Origin: DTU015 sp012837895
GTDB lineage: Bacteria; Bacillota; Sulfobacillia; Fermentithermobacillales; Fermentithermobacillaceae
Length of the DNA stretch: 64,000 bases
Direction: 5' to 3'
Assembly (NCBI GenBank): GCA_050952085.1
Contig: JBMNKH010000001.1
Coordinates: forward strand, 421,953-485,952
The notes under the pieces were generated by a model. It made no database searches, had not been told where the DNA came from, and saw only the letters and a program-made list of their open reading frames with translations. Below are positions 26,161 to 35,179 of the stretch, one piece after another (the first letter of the stretch is position 1; the number at the start of each line of letters is the position of its first letter). The position numbers were made by a program, and so were the translations under genes.

Positions 26161-27567
26161 TCAGAAGTACAGGTCCCGTTCTCCTGTTTTTATGCGTTCA
26201 AGCCTTCTCACGCATTCCTTTCTGAGTTCTTCAGGTTCAATTTCCGTGAGCGCTTTCTCAATAGCCGGGATCGCCCTTTGCCTGGTTGCAGGCGATGCAT
26301 AATCGCACAGGTATTCCTGGAAAGTTAGCAAAGCGTTGGGTTGGCACATCTCGTGGATATGGGCGCTCTTTGCAAGGGCCATGAAATTCTCGCCGGTCCG
26401 GCCTGTACGGTAACATGCAGTGCAGAAACTAGGGATGTATCCGTCAGGTAGCAGGTCGTGGATGATCTCGTCCAGGCCCCTGTGGTCGCCTACGTCGAAC
26501 TGCGGGGTATCTGAGTGGTCGTCCCTTTGTTGCTTCGCGCTGTATTCGCCGACGCCTACCATGGACCCGGCGCTTATCTGGGAAATACCCAAGGCAATCA
26601 CTTCTTCCCTGAACACAGGCTCCTCCCTGGTTGACAAAATCATGCCTGTGTATGGAACGCTCAAACGCAGAGAAGCTACAATCCTCTTGAAGTCGTTATC
26701 ATTCACGAGATGAGGGAAATTATCAAGTGAGATGCCATAAGCAGCGCGCAACCGCGGGAAAGAAATCGTGTGAGGCCCTACTCCGTATGTTTTATCCAGG
26801 TATTGGGCATGCATCAGTAATGCTACGGTCTCGAACCTCCAATCGTAAAGCCCGTACAGCACCCCCAGGCCCACATCGTCGATGCCTGCAGCAAATGCCC
26901 TGTCCATGGCAGTTGTATGCCAGTCATAGTCCGCCTTGGGGCCTGAGTGCATGTTCTTGTAGGTTTCCCGGCGATAGGTTTCCTGGAAGAGCACGTAAGT
27001 GCCAATACCTGCGTCTTTCAACATCTTGTACTCATCAACCGTAGTCGCTGCTATGTTCACGTTAATCCGCCTTATGCTGGCATTTCCCGAGGTAGTCGCA
27101 TATATTTGCCTCATTGCTTCTGTGATGTACTCAATGGGACAATTCACCGCGTCCTCACCGGCTTCGAGGGCAATGCGCTTGTGGCCCATGTCAAGTATTG
27201 CCTTGATCTCCTGGCTGATTTCTTCCATTGTCAGCTTACGCCTGGGATAATCGTTAGCCGCCCTGTACCCACAGTACTTGCAGTTGTTTACACAGTAGTT
27301 GCACACGTAAAGAGGGGCAAAGAAAACCAGCCGCTTGCCGTATATGTGCTCTTTAATCTTCCGCGCAGCGCTATATATCTCATGCTCAAGTTCGGGATCA
27401 TCCACCCATAGCAAGGCCGCCAGTTCTTCAAGGTCCAGCCCCTTGAGTTCAAGGGATTTCGACACAACATCCCTAATCGCCGCAGGGCTGTACCTTTTCC
27501 CTGCTTCCAACACCTCTACGATTCTTTGCTCATCTATGAAAGTTGCTTCCTGACGCTCAGTCTTCAC
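26161..27567 (-). CDS. hydG: [FeFe]-hydrogenase maturase HydG (radical SAM tyrosine lyase)
   Basis: 468 residues from GTG 27567, which has AAAGGAG eight bases upstream and overlaps the hydE stop by 11 bp; longer versions of the frame run far into hydE and lack an RBS. The radical SAM motif is CNYCVNNCKYCGY. The C-terminal motif CTACYRTGRTGENFM supplies the auxiliary cluster cysteines. HydG cleaves tyrosine to p-cresol and dehydroglycine and makes the Fe(CO)2CN synthon. Length equals the family norm. Confidence 0.96.
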   Translation of the reverse strand: MKTERQEATFIDEQRIVEVLEAGKRYSPAAIRDVVSKSLELKGLDLEELAALLWVDDPELEHEIYSAARKIKEHIYGKRLVFFAPLYVCNYCVNNCKYCGYRAANDYPRRKLTMEEISQEIKAILDMGHKRIALEAGEDAVNCPIEYITEAMRQIYATTSGNASIRRINVNIAATTVDEYKMLKDAGIGTYVLFQETYRRETYKNMHSGPKADYDWHTTAMDRAFAAGIDDVGLGVLYGLYDWRFETVALLMHAQYLDKTYGVGPHTISFPRLRAAYGISLDNFPHLVNDNDFKRIVASLRLSVPYTGMILSTREEPVFREEVIALGISQISAGSMVGVGEYSAKQQRDDHSDTPQFDVGDHRGLDEIIHDLLPDGYIPSFCTACYRTGRTGENFMALAKSAHIHEMCQPNALLTFQEYLCDYASPATRQRAIPAIEKALTEIEPEELRKECVRRLERIKTGERDLYF

Positions 27568-28864
27568 AACGGACACTCCTTTCTGTCTGACTTCCGTCAC
27601 TGGCACCCGGGCCTTCAGACAGTTCCGGACCCGGATCTCCGCCGGTTGCCATGCCTGCAGCAAACTGTGGTTTTGGGCTGTCGCCCCTCCCTGGGTCAAT
27701 GGTCATGCCCAGACTCTGGATCATGGCCTTTACACTTCTCATAGTCCCGCAAAGCTCTTCACCGTCAGAACCCGCCTTGCCAGGGTATATCTCGTATGAA
27801 TCCCTGAACAATTTGGGGGTTACGTCCGGCATGATCACGTTCGCGCCACATACAAGCGCCAGTAACCGTGGGTCATTCCAATCGCCGGTTGGAGCATGCC
27901 ATCTGGGTCCGGCCTCGTCCCCCAACCTCCCTTGGATATAAGAGCCGGCCCACTCAATCCAGTCCCTTGAGCGCTGCCCGATTACCCCTAACGCCGTGGT
28001 TGCTGGAATGTGGGCTAAGGGCACCATCAAACGGGACAATGCCACGGCGCGTAAAGTGGCCCTAATCAAACTATCAGGGTCAGGAGCGCCTGGTAGGCGC
28101 TGCCCCAAAGGCGTATCGGGATGGGGGATGAAAGGCCCTATGCTAACCATCTCCGGGTCAAGTTGCTTTAGGAGCAACAAATCACGGATTACCATTTCTC
28201 TCGTCTGGCCCGGCAATCCGAGGATAATACCTGTTCCTATCTGGTATCCCAGACTCCTTAAGCTCATTAGGCACTGCAACCGCTCGTCAAGTGTGGTGGT
28301 GGGCTTGAGTTGCTTGAAGAAATCAGGATCGGAGGTTTCAAACTTGAGTAGGAACCTGTCGGCGCCAGCCTTCCTCCACAGTTGGTAGTCTTCATAAGAC
28401 CTCTGCCCCGCGCTAAGAGTCACAGCAGATCCCAACTGCTTTATGGACTTGACTGCATACGCAATGGCGTCAGCAGGATAGCCGGGATCTTCACCTGACT
28501 GGAGCACAAACGTTCCGAAGTCATGAGCTTTGAGTGCCCGGACTGCCGCCTCTACGATTTGCTCAGGAGACATCCTGTATCTGGCCAGTTTGGCGTTGCT
28601 CCGCCTGAGACCGCAAAAGAGGCAATCTTGCCTGCAGTAGTTGGAAAACTCAATGATACCCCTTACTTGCACGGATCGCCCCACACTGCTCAGCCTGACA
28701 TGGTGGGCGGTGCTGAACAGGTAAAACTCCTCACCTGCAGTCTCAGGAGATAACACAGTATCTAATTCACAGGGCCCGGCAGAAATCCCTTGAGCGATCC
28801 TCCCAAGCGCTTCCTGGTAAGCCCAGTTGCCACCTGTCTCCCGGTATCCTTCGGCGGTTGTCAT
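27557..28864 (-). CDS. hydE: [FeFe]-hydrogenase maturase HydE (radical SAM)
   Basis: 435 residues. The radical SAM cluster motif is FSNYCRQDCLFCGLR (CxxxCxxC). The barrel follows with LQSGEDPGY, LKFETSDPDFF, GTGIILGLPGQTREM and NVIMPDVTP. HydE acts on the HydG-derived complex in making the bridging dithiolate. The final ~45 residues (from about DPGRGDSPKP) form a Gly/Pro/Ser-rich extension not typical of HydE. ATG start with GGGGTGAGAG. It follows the TM1266-like gene by 49 bp. Confidence 0.95.
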   Translation of the reverse strand: MTTAEGYRETGGNWAYQEALGRIAQGISAGPCELDTVLSPETAGEEFYLFSTAHHVRLSSVGRSVQVRGIIEFSNYCRQDCLFCGLRRSNAKLARYRMSPEQIVEAAVRALKAHDFGTFVLQSGEDPGYPADAIAYAVKSIKQLGSAVTLSAGQRSYEDYQLWRKAGADRFLLKFETSDPDFFKQLKPTTTLDERLQCLMSLRSLGYQIGTGIILGLPGQTREMVIRDLLLLKQLDPEMVSIGPFIPHPDTPLGQRLPGAPDPDSLIRATLRAVALSRLMVPLAHIPATTALGVIGQRSRDWIEWAGSYIQGRLGDEAGPRWHAPTGDWNDPRLLALVCGANVIMPDVTPKLFRDSYEIYPGKAGSDGEELCGTMRSVKAMIQSLGMTIDPGRGDSPKPQFAAGMATGGDPGPELSEGPGASDGSQTERSVRCED

Positions 28865-28913
28865 CAGCTCTCACCCCGGTGGTTCAACTGCCTTCTAAAC
28901 GCTCGCAAGCTCA

Positions 28914-29213
28914 TTACACAGTGATGGCGGTTCTCACTTTCACTCCTGGGATGCCCCCAAGCTTTCCGGTCATTGCTCCAAGGGTGTCAGTGTCCCCATC
29001 TACTATCAAGGCAATTACTGAAATACCCCGTTCCCTGTAGGGGATGCCCATCCGCCCTATGATTATGTGGGCGTAGTCGCTAAGGACTTGATTCACCCGG
29101 GGTGCGCTTTTCAACCGCTCTGTAACCACTATTCCCACTACTCCAATCCTTCTGGGGCCGGCTTCAACTTGGCGCCCCCCTGTACCGGAAACAGACTCCC
29201 TGTCGCAGCTCAT
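28914..29213 (-). CDS. TM1266-family iron-only hydrogenase system regulator
   Basis: 99 residues. RRIGVVGIVVTERLKSAPRVNQVLSD and GIPYRERGISVIALIVDGDTDTLGAMTGKLG match the TM1266 family, an ACT/NikR-C-terminal-like fold found at the head of [FeFe]-hydrogenase maturation operons and thought to be regulatory. The first ~20 residues are poorly conserved. ATG start with AAGGAGGG. First gene of the hyd operon, reached after a ~245-nt leader that contains a terminator-like hairpin. Confidence 0.92.
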   Translation of the reverse strand: MSCDRESVSGTGGRQVEAGPRRIGVVGIVVTERLKSAPRVNQVLSDYAHIIIGRMGIPYRERGISVIALIVDGDTDTLGAMTGKLGGIPGVKVRTAITV

Positions 29214-29238
29214 CTTCTGCCCTCCTTACAAAATGACC

Positions 29239-29263
29239 AAAGCCCGTCGCGGGGACGGGCTTT
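29239..29263 (-). terminator. terminator-like hairpin in the hyd operon leader
   Basis: A 10-bp stem (AAAGCCCGTC / GACGGGCTTT), extendable to 14 bp by flanking GATC/GGTC, with a 5-nt loop. On the minus strand it is followed by a short ATTTTG tract and, 26 nt on, by the first hyd gene. The gerW terminator lies upstream, so this hairpin sits inside the hyd leader and could act as an attenuator. Confidence 0.55.
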
Positions 29264-29462
29264 GATCGGAGGTTTTAACTCGGTATCCGTGTTCAGCAAA
29301 AAACCTACGAAATATTTCGAAAAACGAAGCCTACTGAAGCTACGTTTGAACACATTTCCGTATCAACATCCCTAGAGTTCAGGGACCTAGCCCCTCCCCG
29401 CAGGAACACACTTTGTTCAGTTTTCAACTGGAAGACTTGTGAACGCACTCACAATCACCTTC

Positions 29463-29491
29463 ATTATAGCCTAAGTCAACACTATTGCCAA
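29463..29491 (-). promoter_or_regulatory. sigma-A-type promoter of the hyd operon
   Basis: On the minus strand: -35 TTGGCA (29491-29486), a 17-bp spacer, and a consensus -10 TATAAT (29468-29463). Transcription would start near 29455, leaving a leader of about 245 nt before the TM1266-like gene. The 29214-29614 gap is thus explained by this promoter, the leader and the gerW terminator. Confidence 0.75.
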
Positions 29492-29525
29492 CAACAAGAA
29501 GTCATATTTCCTGCCCAAAAGACTT

Positions 29526-29558
29526 GCGAGGCGCCGGACTCACTTGCCGGCGCCTCGC
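29526..29558 (-). terminator. rho-independent terminator after gerW
   Basis: A 12-bp GC-rich stem (GCGAGGCGCCGG / CCGGCGCCTCGC) with a 9-nt loop; on the minus strand it is followed by AAGTCTTTTG. It lies about 57 bp after the gerW-like stop. Confidence 0.7.
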
Positions 29559-29614
29559 GGCTCAAAACCAGTTCGTCGATTTCATTGTTCGTGTCTACCG
29601 GATCCCTGACCGGT

Positions 29615-30049
29615 TCATTCGTCAGACGCTTTAGGCTCGTCCTTACCTTCTTCTTCAGGCGCGTCTTCTCCCTTGTCCCTGTCTGTCTCTTTGATCTTGA
29701 TCTTCTTAGGCATCGCTAAGCTGACCTTGGATATCACTTCAGGAAGCCTCTCAATGAGCTTGTCAGCAATGCCCCGGCCCTCGAAGGTGAAAACCTGTAC
29801 GTCCCCGTCGTCTTTGACTGCAACTATGGCCAATGGCCTGAGTGCAGCGCCGCCTCCTGAACCTGCACCTGCACCTGACTCTTTTTCGGTCCCTCCCTGG
29901 CCGCTGCCTGATCCAAAGCCAAAGGATACTGACTGAATGGGAATCAAGGTAACCTTGCCTGCAACCACAGGTTCGCCAAACACTGTCTTGGTTGAGATGA
30001 ATTTCTCAAGTTGCGAGCCTAGCGCTTCAATCGAACTCACATGTTCCAT
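29615..30049 (-). CDS. ytfJ: GerW/YtfJ family sporulation protein
   Basis: 144 residues. The family core is clear: TKTVFGEPVVAGKVTLIPI, SFGFGSGSGQGG, a Gly/Ala-rich stretch, and LRPLAIVAVKDDGDVQVF. GerW is made in the forespore and is needed for normal lysozyme-dependent spore germination in Bacillus. The last ~35 residues are a highly charged Lys/Glu/Asp tail. It follows the DUF2953 gene, its usual partner, by 122 bp. ATG start with GGGGAGG. Confidence 0.92.
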   Translation of the reverse strand: MEHVSSIEALGSQLEKFISTKTVFGEPVVAGKVTLIPIQSVSFGFGSGSGQGGTEKESGAGAGSGGGAALRPLAIVAVKDDGDVQVFTFEGRGIADKLIERLPEVISKVSLAMPKKIKIKETDRDKGEDAPEEEGKDEPKASDE

Positions 30050-30171
30050 GGTTCCGCCTCCCCTTTCTAATCACTTATTGATTTCATGGCACTGCCGCTC
30101 TCCCGTGAAAGCCATGCCGCTGTGAGCAACTAATCCAGTCATGTGATCCATACGTAGCCCGGCCTGACAAG

Positions 30172-30948
30172 TCACGCTGAGTCCTTGGTACGCCTTTTCC
30201 ACCAGAATTCCCTGATTTCAGGTGTTAGCATGAAACATGCTCCTATGAGAAGCACATGCGCGGGTACCATCCACATAGATGCGCTCCCTCTTGCAACAAT
30301 CACCTGGTCCTCGAAGTTTGGGTAAAGCCTTACCCCACTTAAGCCAAACGCACCGGCAAGAGCAGAAACCAGGCCCAACACCATCCCTGTATGGGAAGGA
30401 TCGAAAAACCCGAACTCGATATCCAGATCCATATCTAAGTGCATTGCCGTATACAGTGACTTGAGCAAACCTGTTACCCTGGCCCTTACCGGCGGAGAAA
30501 GGTATTTCTTGATCTCAGCAAGACTGATTTTCTTACCTTTTCGGGGCTTTCTGGGCTTGTCCGGCTCATCATCCTTGGGGTTGTCAAGCACACCGGCTCT
30601 GCCTGGTTTGAGAGATTTGTCCAGGACTCTAGAACCGCTGCCCTTACCCAACGGCACTTTGATTCCTAAGATCCTTAACTCCGGGCACGTTGATTCAGAC
30701 ACCAGCACTGCAAGCAAGCCTAGGAGTGCCCTGCTCCTCAACTCAAATGTGCCATCGTACAAGAACAAGCTGATGTCACCCGGGTCTTCCGCATCCAGCA
30801 TCTCCAGAGCTTCTTCCAAGTTGCTTTCAATCACGAGAGAGCAAGAACCCCTCAGTGAAATGGGCAACGCCAGGATTATGACGATGGCGATGAGTGCAAT
30901 AACAACTAGCCATCCGGTACATTTAAGTGCTAGGACAAGAATTGCCAT
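30172..30948 (-). CDS. DUF2953 family membrane-anchored protein
   Basis: 258 residues. An N-terminal membrane helix (LVVIALIAIVIILALPISL) is followed by a predominantly beta region, a basic low-complexity stretch near residues 120-145 (PRKPRKGKK), and the family end DIEFGFFDPSHTGMVLGLVSALAG ... LYPNFEDQVI. DUF2953 has no known activity but is regularly encoded next to ytfJ in spore-formers, as here. Start supported by GGGGAG. Confidence 0.85.
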   Translation of the reverse strand: MAILVLALKCTGWLVVIALIAIVIILALPISLRGSCSLVIESNLEEALEMLDAEDPGDISLFLYDGTFELRSRALLGLLAVLVSESTCPELRILGIKVPLGKGSGSRVLDKSLKPGRAGVLDNPKDDEPDKPRKPRKGKKISLAEIKKYLSPPVRARVTGLLKSLYTAMHLDMDLDIEFGFFDPSHTGMVLGLVSALAGAFGLSGVRLYPNFEDQVIVARGSASMWMVPAHVLLIGACFMLTPEIREFWWKRRTKDSA

Positions 30949-31215
30949 TATGATACTCCCCGCAGCCTCCTCTTAGTTTTACCTGTGTCATGCCGCCCAG
31001 TCCAAGTACATGACTTGTTTTTCGTTCACTAATGGGGCAACAACTAGTTCTACTACACACAGCAATTTTCCTTTATATGGACGGATGGGCAGGCTTCAGG
31101 AACCCGCCTGACCACCCTGACCACCATGGGTTTTGAAAGAAGGATAAGCATTAGGGCTTGGAGAATCTCAATCAGCAGCATATCGTACTATCAGATCATG
31201 AGGTGTTACATAGTA

Positions 31216-32049
31216 ATGGCTTCATCCCAGACATCCGGACATGTATCCGGGACTACGTCAAAGCAAACACTTGACTCAACATCAGATGGTAAATCCATTG
31301 ACTCATTGCAAGGCCCATTCAATGCTGTGCTGTTCGACCTGGACGGCACATTGCTGGACACAACCCAAGCTATATACGAATCACTCAAGCACACTATGAG
31401 GCACTTTACCGGAAAAACACCCGAAGATGAGGAATTGCACCCTTACATGGGACTCCCGGTTCAAGAACAGTTCTCGTTGCTGCTTCCAGGCCAGGAAATT
31501 CAAGCTTGCAAAGTATACGAAACACATAACCTGTCAATTCACAAAGACTATGTGAAACCATATCCGGGAGCAGTAGATGTCTTGCAGGCACTCAAGACCT
31601 ACGGGACCAAGATTGCGCTGGTAACTTCGAAAAAACGCAAAACTGCAGTAGTGGGGCTGGAAATAGCAGGTATCAGGCATTTATTTGACGCCACTGTTTT
31701 CTGCGATGATCTTCCGGAACACAAGCCACACCCTGCCCCTGTCCTTAAAGCACTGGAACTACTCGGATATATCCAAACTGCAGCAAACCCAGATCCGGCA
31801 TTCCGGTTCCGGGCCCTCACGGTCGGTGACAGCCCCTGGGATATAGCCTCGGCTAAGAACGCTCTGAGTTTCCTGATAGACGCGGCAAATGCCGCAAAAC
31901 CTTCAGGCCCAAGGCTGGGGGTTCCGGTCATAGAGACTGCCGGCGTCACTTACGGGGCATTCCCAAAAGAAGCTATCGAAGCCCAGAATCCTGACTACAT
32001 CCTGGATAGCATTTCTCAAGTTCTTACCTTATGCGGACTAGACACGTAG
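31216..32049 (+). CDS. HAD-superfamily phosphatase (PpaX/Gph-like)
   Basis: About 277 residues from ATG 31216; the frame is open another 90 bp upstream but codes low-quality sequence. HAD motifs: I, FDLDGTLLDT; II, LVTSKK; III/IV, the lysine in EHKPHPAP and VGDSPWDI. The cap is the small helical type of subfamily I. Relatives hydrolyse pyrophosphate from HPr-Ser-P (PpaX) or phosphoglycolate (Gph). The first ~40 residues are Ser/Thr-rich and probably disordered. Forward gene, followed 88 bp later by the prolyl oligopeptidase gene. Confidence 0.8.
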   Translation: MASSQTSGHVSGTTSKQTLDSTSDGKSIDSLQGPFNAVLFDLDGTLLDTTQAIYESLKHTMRHFTGKTPEDEELHPYMGLPVQEQFSLLLPGQEIQACKVYETHNLSIHKDYVKPYPGAVDVLQALKTYGTKIALVTSKKRKTAVVGLEIAGIRHLFDATVFCDDLPEHKPHPAPVLKALELLGYIQTAANPDPAFRFRALTVGDSPWDIASAKNALSFLIDAANAAKPSGPRLGVPVIETAGVTYGAFPKEAIEAQNPDYILDSISQVLTLCGLDT

Positions 32050-32136
32050 CAACTCAAGCCGTATCACTGCCTGTAAATCCAGGGGCTTTAGTGAGAGAGT
32101 TGAGCAATCAGCCTAGAAGAAAGACAGGAAGGATTG

Positions 32137-34245
32137 ATGGCAGTGGCACACAGGCGCCAGGTGCGGATCCCTGATCCGCCAGATACTCCACAGAGAATTG
32201 TGAGTGACATAGTTCACGGTGTTGAGATTAAGGACCCATACCGCTGGTTAGAAGACGGCCGGTCCTCCGAAGTGCGGAAATGGACCCACGCTCAAAACAT
32301 GAGGACAAATGCTGTTTTTGAACAGCTGCCCGGACGAAAACTGATAGCTCAACGCCTGTCACAACTGATGTCCCAGGACACGGTGGGCTCACCGGTGCTC
32401 CGGGGAGCTAAACTGTTCTTCACCATGCGTGTACATGGCAAAAACCAACCGGTTCTTATGGTCTCGGACACGGAACATCCTGAAGGGAGCAGAAATAGCC
32501 CGAGGGTCGTGGTCGATCCCAACGAAGAGAGTACAGCCGGAATAGTGGCGCTTGACTGGTGGCATCCGTCTTCCGACGGGTCAATGTTAGCTTACGGGCT
32601 CTCAAAAAGGGGAGACGAATGGAGCGTTCTCCATATCCTCAACGTGGAGACAGGGGAACTGTTTCCTGAAAGAATCGAGAGAACCAGGTACGCGGGAGTC
32701 ACCTGGAAAAAGGACAACCAGGGATTCTATTATGGAAAACATCCAAAACCAGGCGAAGTGCCGCCTGGAGAAGAGAACTACAACAGGCACATCTTCTTTC
32801 ACAAGTTGGGAACAGATCCGGGCAGCGACCCCAAGGTCTTTGGGGAAGGCCGTCCCAGGGAGCAATCATACGGCACTTCCCTTTCAGACGACGGCAAGTA
32901 CCTGCTACTCACCGTGAGTCACGGGTGGAACAGGACTGACCTCTTTGTCCGGAGAGATGACATCCCCGGAGCAGAGTTCATACCCATTGTAGAGGGCGAA
33001 GATGCAATATTTTACGGGCGGATTATCGGCGAAACGCTGTATATGGTTACAAACCTCAAAGCCCCCAGGTACAAGGTGGTCGCCGTTGACATCAACAATC
33101 CCGCTATGGAGAACTGGAAGACAATCATACCCGAGTCAGACGACTTGACAATCGACAGGGTAGAGTTTGCAAAAGGCCATCTAATCATATCCGGGTTGAA
33201 ACACGCCATATCACACCTGCACATATACACCCTTAACGGGCAGCATGTAAGGGAGGTCCCGTTGCCCACCCTTGGGACTGTCACAGGGATAACGGCGAGT
33301 TTAGATAGCAGCACCTCTTTCTTCAGGTTTGAATCGTTCCTGGTGCCGCCGGCGATCTGCAGATTCAGCATTGAAAGAGACATAAAGCCTGAGGTTGTAC
33401 TTGAAAGCGCCGGAGCTGTCGATCCTGACCTTGCCACGATAGAACAGGTATTCTATCATTCCAAGGACGGGACCAGGGTTCCCATGTTCATCATCAAGCG
33501 CCGCGACCTGGAGATTTCAAAGGCACAGCCTGTCCCAACAGTGCTTTCAGGATATGGAGGCTTCAACCTGAGCAGGACGCCTGTGTATTCGCCGGCAATA
33601 CTGCCGTGGATTGAATCAGGCGGTATTTACGCCTCTGCCAACTTGCGCGGAGGCAGTGAGTACGGGGAAAACTGGCACAGGGCCGGCATGCGTGAAAACA
33701 AGCAGAACGTTTTCGACGATTTCATTTACGCGGGAAAATACCTGATAGAACAAGGATATACAGACCCGGGACACCTAGGTATCTGGGGACGGAGCAACGG
33801 CGGATTGCTTGTAGGAGCTGCCCTCACCCAGTGCCCGGACTTGTTCAGGGCAGTTGTCTGCGGGGTGCCCCTGCTTGATATGGTGCGTTACCACAAGTTC
33901 CTCATAGCTTACTTGTGGTGTTCTGAATACGGAGACCCTGACGACCCTGAGGCCTTCAAGTGGCTTTACGCATATTCGCCGTACCATAATGTTAAGGAAA
34001 ACGTATCTTACCCCGCCATATACACCTATACCGCCGAATCTGATACCAGGGTAGACCCTATGCATGCACGGAAGATGACTGCGTTGCTTCAGGATGTATC
34101 TTCAAGGACCCCGTCCAAAGGTCCGGTACTCTTGACTGTAGAAGCTGATGCAGGCCACGGTGTGGGTAAGCCTTTGTACAAAGTGGTGGACGAACAAGCT
34201 AGCATATGGGGATTCTTTGCGTGGCAGCTTGGTTTGGAGATATGA
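32137..34245 (+). CDS. prolyl oligopeptidase family serine peptidase (S9A)
   Basis: About 702 residues. The N-terminal seven-bladed propeller starts with the family signature DPYRWLEDG. The alpha/beta-hydrolase domain begins near residue 425: GGFNLSRTP, the Ser nucleophile in WGRSNGGLL, Asp in ESDTRVDPMHARK and His in DAGHGVGKP. It cleaves short peptides after proline. No signal peptide, so cytosolic. AGGAAGG lies directly upstream; ATG 32137 is chosen over the TTG at 32134, with GTG 32143 also possible. Confidence 0.9.
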   Translation: MAVAHRRQVRIPDPPDTPQRIVSDIVHGVEIKDPYRWLEDGRSSEVRKWTHAQNMRTNAVFEQLPGRKLIAQRLSQLMSQDTVGSPVLRGAKLFFTMRVHGKNQPVLMVSDTEHPEGSRNSPRVVVDPNEESTAGIVALDWWHPSSDGSMLAYGLSKRGDEWSVLHILNVETGELFPERIERTRYAGVTWKKDNQGFYYGKHPKPGEVPPGEENYNRHIFFHKLGTDPGSDPKVFGEGRPREQSYGTSLSDDGKYLLLTVSHGWNRTDLFVRRDDIPGAEFIPIVEGEDAIFYGRIIGETLYMVTNLKAPRYKVVAVDINNPAMENWKTIIPESDDLTIDRVEFAKGHLIISGLKHAISHLHIYTLNGQHVREVPLPTLGTVTGITASLDSSTSFFRFESFLVPPAICRFSIERDIKPEVVLESAGAVDPDLATIEQVFYHSKDGTRVPMFIIKRRDLEISKAQPVPTVLSGYGGFNLSRTPVYSPAILPWIESGGIYASANLRGGSEYGENWHRAGMRENKQNVFDDFIYAGKYLIEQGYTDPGHLGIWGRSNGGLLVGAALTQCPDLFRAVVCGVPLLDMVRYHKFLIAYLWCSEYGDPDDPEAFKWLYAYSPYHNVKENVSYPAIYTYTAESDTRVDPMHARKMTALLQDVSSRTPSKGPVLLTVEADAGHGVGKPLYKVVDEQASIWGFFAWQLGLEI

Positions 34246-34287
34246 GGCTTAGACGCTATTATCTGATGCTATAGGAAGGAACTAAGA

Positions 34288-34324
34288 GCGAAAGCAGCTT
34301 CACACCGGCTGAAGCTGCTTTCGC
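34288..34324. terminator. bidirectional terminator between convergent genes
   Basis: A perfect 15-bp stem (GCGAAAGCAGCTTCA and its complement) with a 7-nt loop between the prolyl oligopeptidase and acetyltransferase stops, which face each other. U tracts are weak on both strands. Confidence 0.65.
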
Positions 34325-34335
34325 CACCGGGAACC

Positions 34336-34923
34336 TTAAGCAAGGGCCCTCTTATGCCATTCGGTCCTGCTCATCTTCATCAAGATTAGGTGTTTGACAC
34401 CAGGGTCTGGGTTCCTTTCAGAGGAGAACTTGAGACGCCCTACAGGCTTGAACCCCGCCTTGGCATAGCATCTCCTGGCCCTGTAGTTTTCCTTGTCTAC
34501 CCTGAGGTAGATTGTATCGATCGAATACGTATCAAAAACCCAGCGGGTAAACGTAACAACCGCATCTGTGCCAAGGCCCTGGTTCCAGTGGTGTTTTTCG
34601 CCTATTACCACCCTCAATTCCCCTGTATGTATCCTCCAAGATATGTTGAGGATTTCAACTTCCCCAATGAGGTCGCCGTCTAATGTTTCAATCACAAAGG
34701 TCCTTTTGTTGGCAGGAGGCTTGTCCAGATACCAATCCCTGGCTTCTGCCCTGCACGAGAACTTCTTTCCGGCCCACCTTGAAATCTCCTCATCCTCGTC
34801 CCATTCCAATAGTTTCGGCAAATCGCGTTCTGCAACTGCCCGCAGGCGGACCATAGCACCCGTCAATACAATGTCCGAATATCTGGTTTTTCTCAAAGCA
34901 ATGCCCCAAAAATAAGGGGCCAC
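34336..34923 (-). CDS. GNAT family N-acetyltransferase (RimJ/RimL-like)
   Basis: 195 residues. GNAT features: VRLRAVAERDLPKLLEWDED at the start, then GDLIGEVEILNISWRIHTGELRVVIG, the acetyl-CoA loop region HWNQGLGTDAV, and YLRVDKENYRARRCYAKAGFK. These enzymes acetylate N-termini or small amines; the substrate cannot be named. The start is uncertain: GTG 34923 overlaps a good AAGGGAGG site, while ATG at residue 24 begins the conserved part but has only a weak site. Confidence 0.82.
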   Translation of the reverse strand: MAPYFWGIALRKTRYSDIVLTGAMVRLRAVAERDLPKLLEWDEDEEISRWAGKKFSCRAEARDWYLDKPPANKRTFVIETLDGDLIGEVEILNISWRIHTGELRVVIGEKHHWNQGLGTDAVVTFTRWVFDTYSIDTIYLRVDKENYRARRCYAKAGFKPVGRLKFSSERNPDPGVKHLILMKMSRTEWHKRALA

Positions 34924-35105
34924 CTCCCTTCGTCACTGCTGCCGGGAAGCAAATCTGCACCTAAACCGGCATTTCCGTGACTCAATGGAATTCGACATGT
35001 CATGCTGATTACCTGCTGAGTTACAGGTGCAATTCCGGGAAGAGGAAACATTAGTTTCCTGAGTTGGGAGGCAGCTGGCTTGCCTGCCAGCGGCAAATGA
35101 AACAA

Positions 35106-35147
35106 AACCCTTGCAGGCAGACAAACTCACAACTGCCTGCAAGGGTT
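35106..35147 (-). terminator. rho-independent terminator after lon
   Basis: A 15-bp stem (AACCCTTGCAGGCAG and its complement) with a 12-nt loop; on the minus strand it is followed by TTGTTTC. It lies 33 bp beyond the lon stop. Confidence 0.8.
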
Positions 35148-35179
35148 AGCGTGACACCTAATCGCCGGCCTACCCGACG

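Noticed and set aside
29463..29480. Promoter reading with TTGACT as -35 for the hyd operon
   Set aside because: TTGACT is only 5 bp from TATAAT. The TTGGCA hexamer further upstream gives the correct 17-bp spacer.
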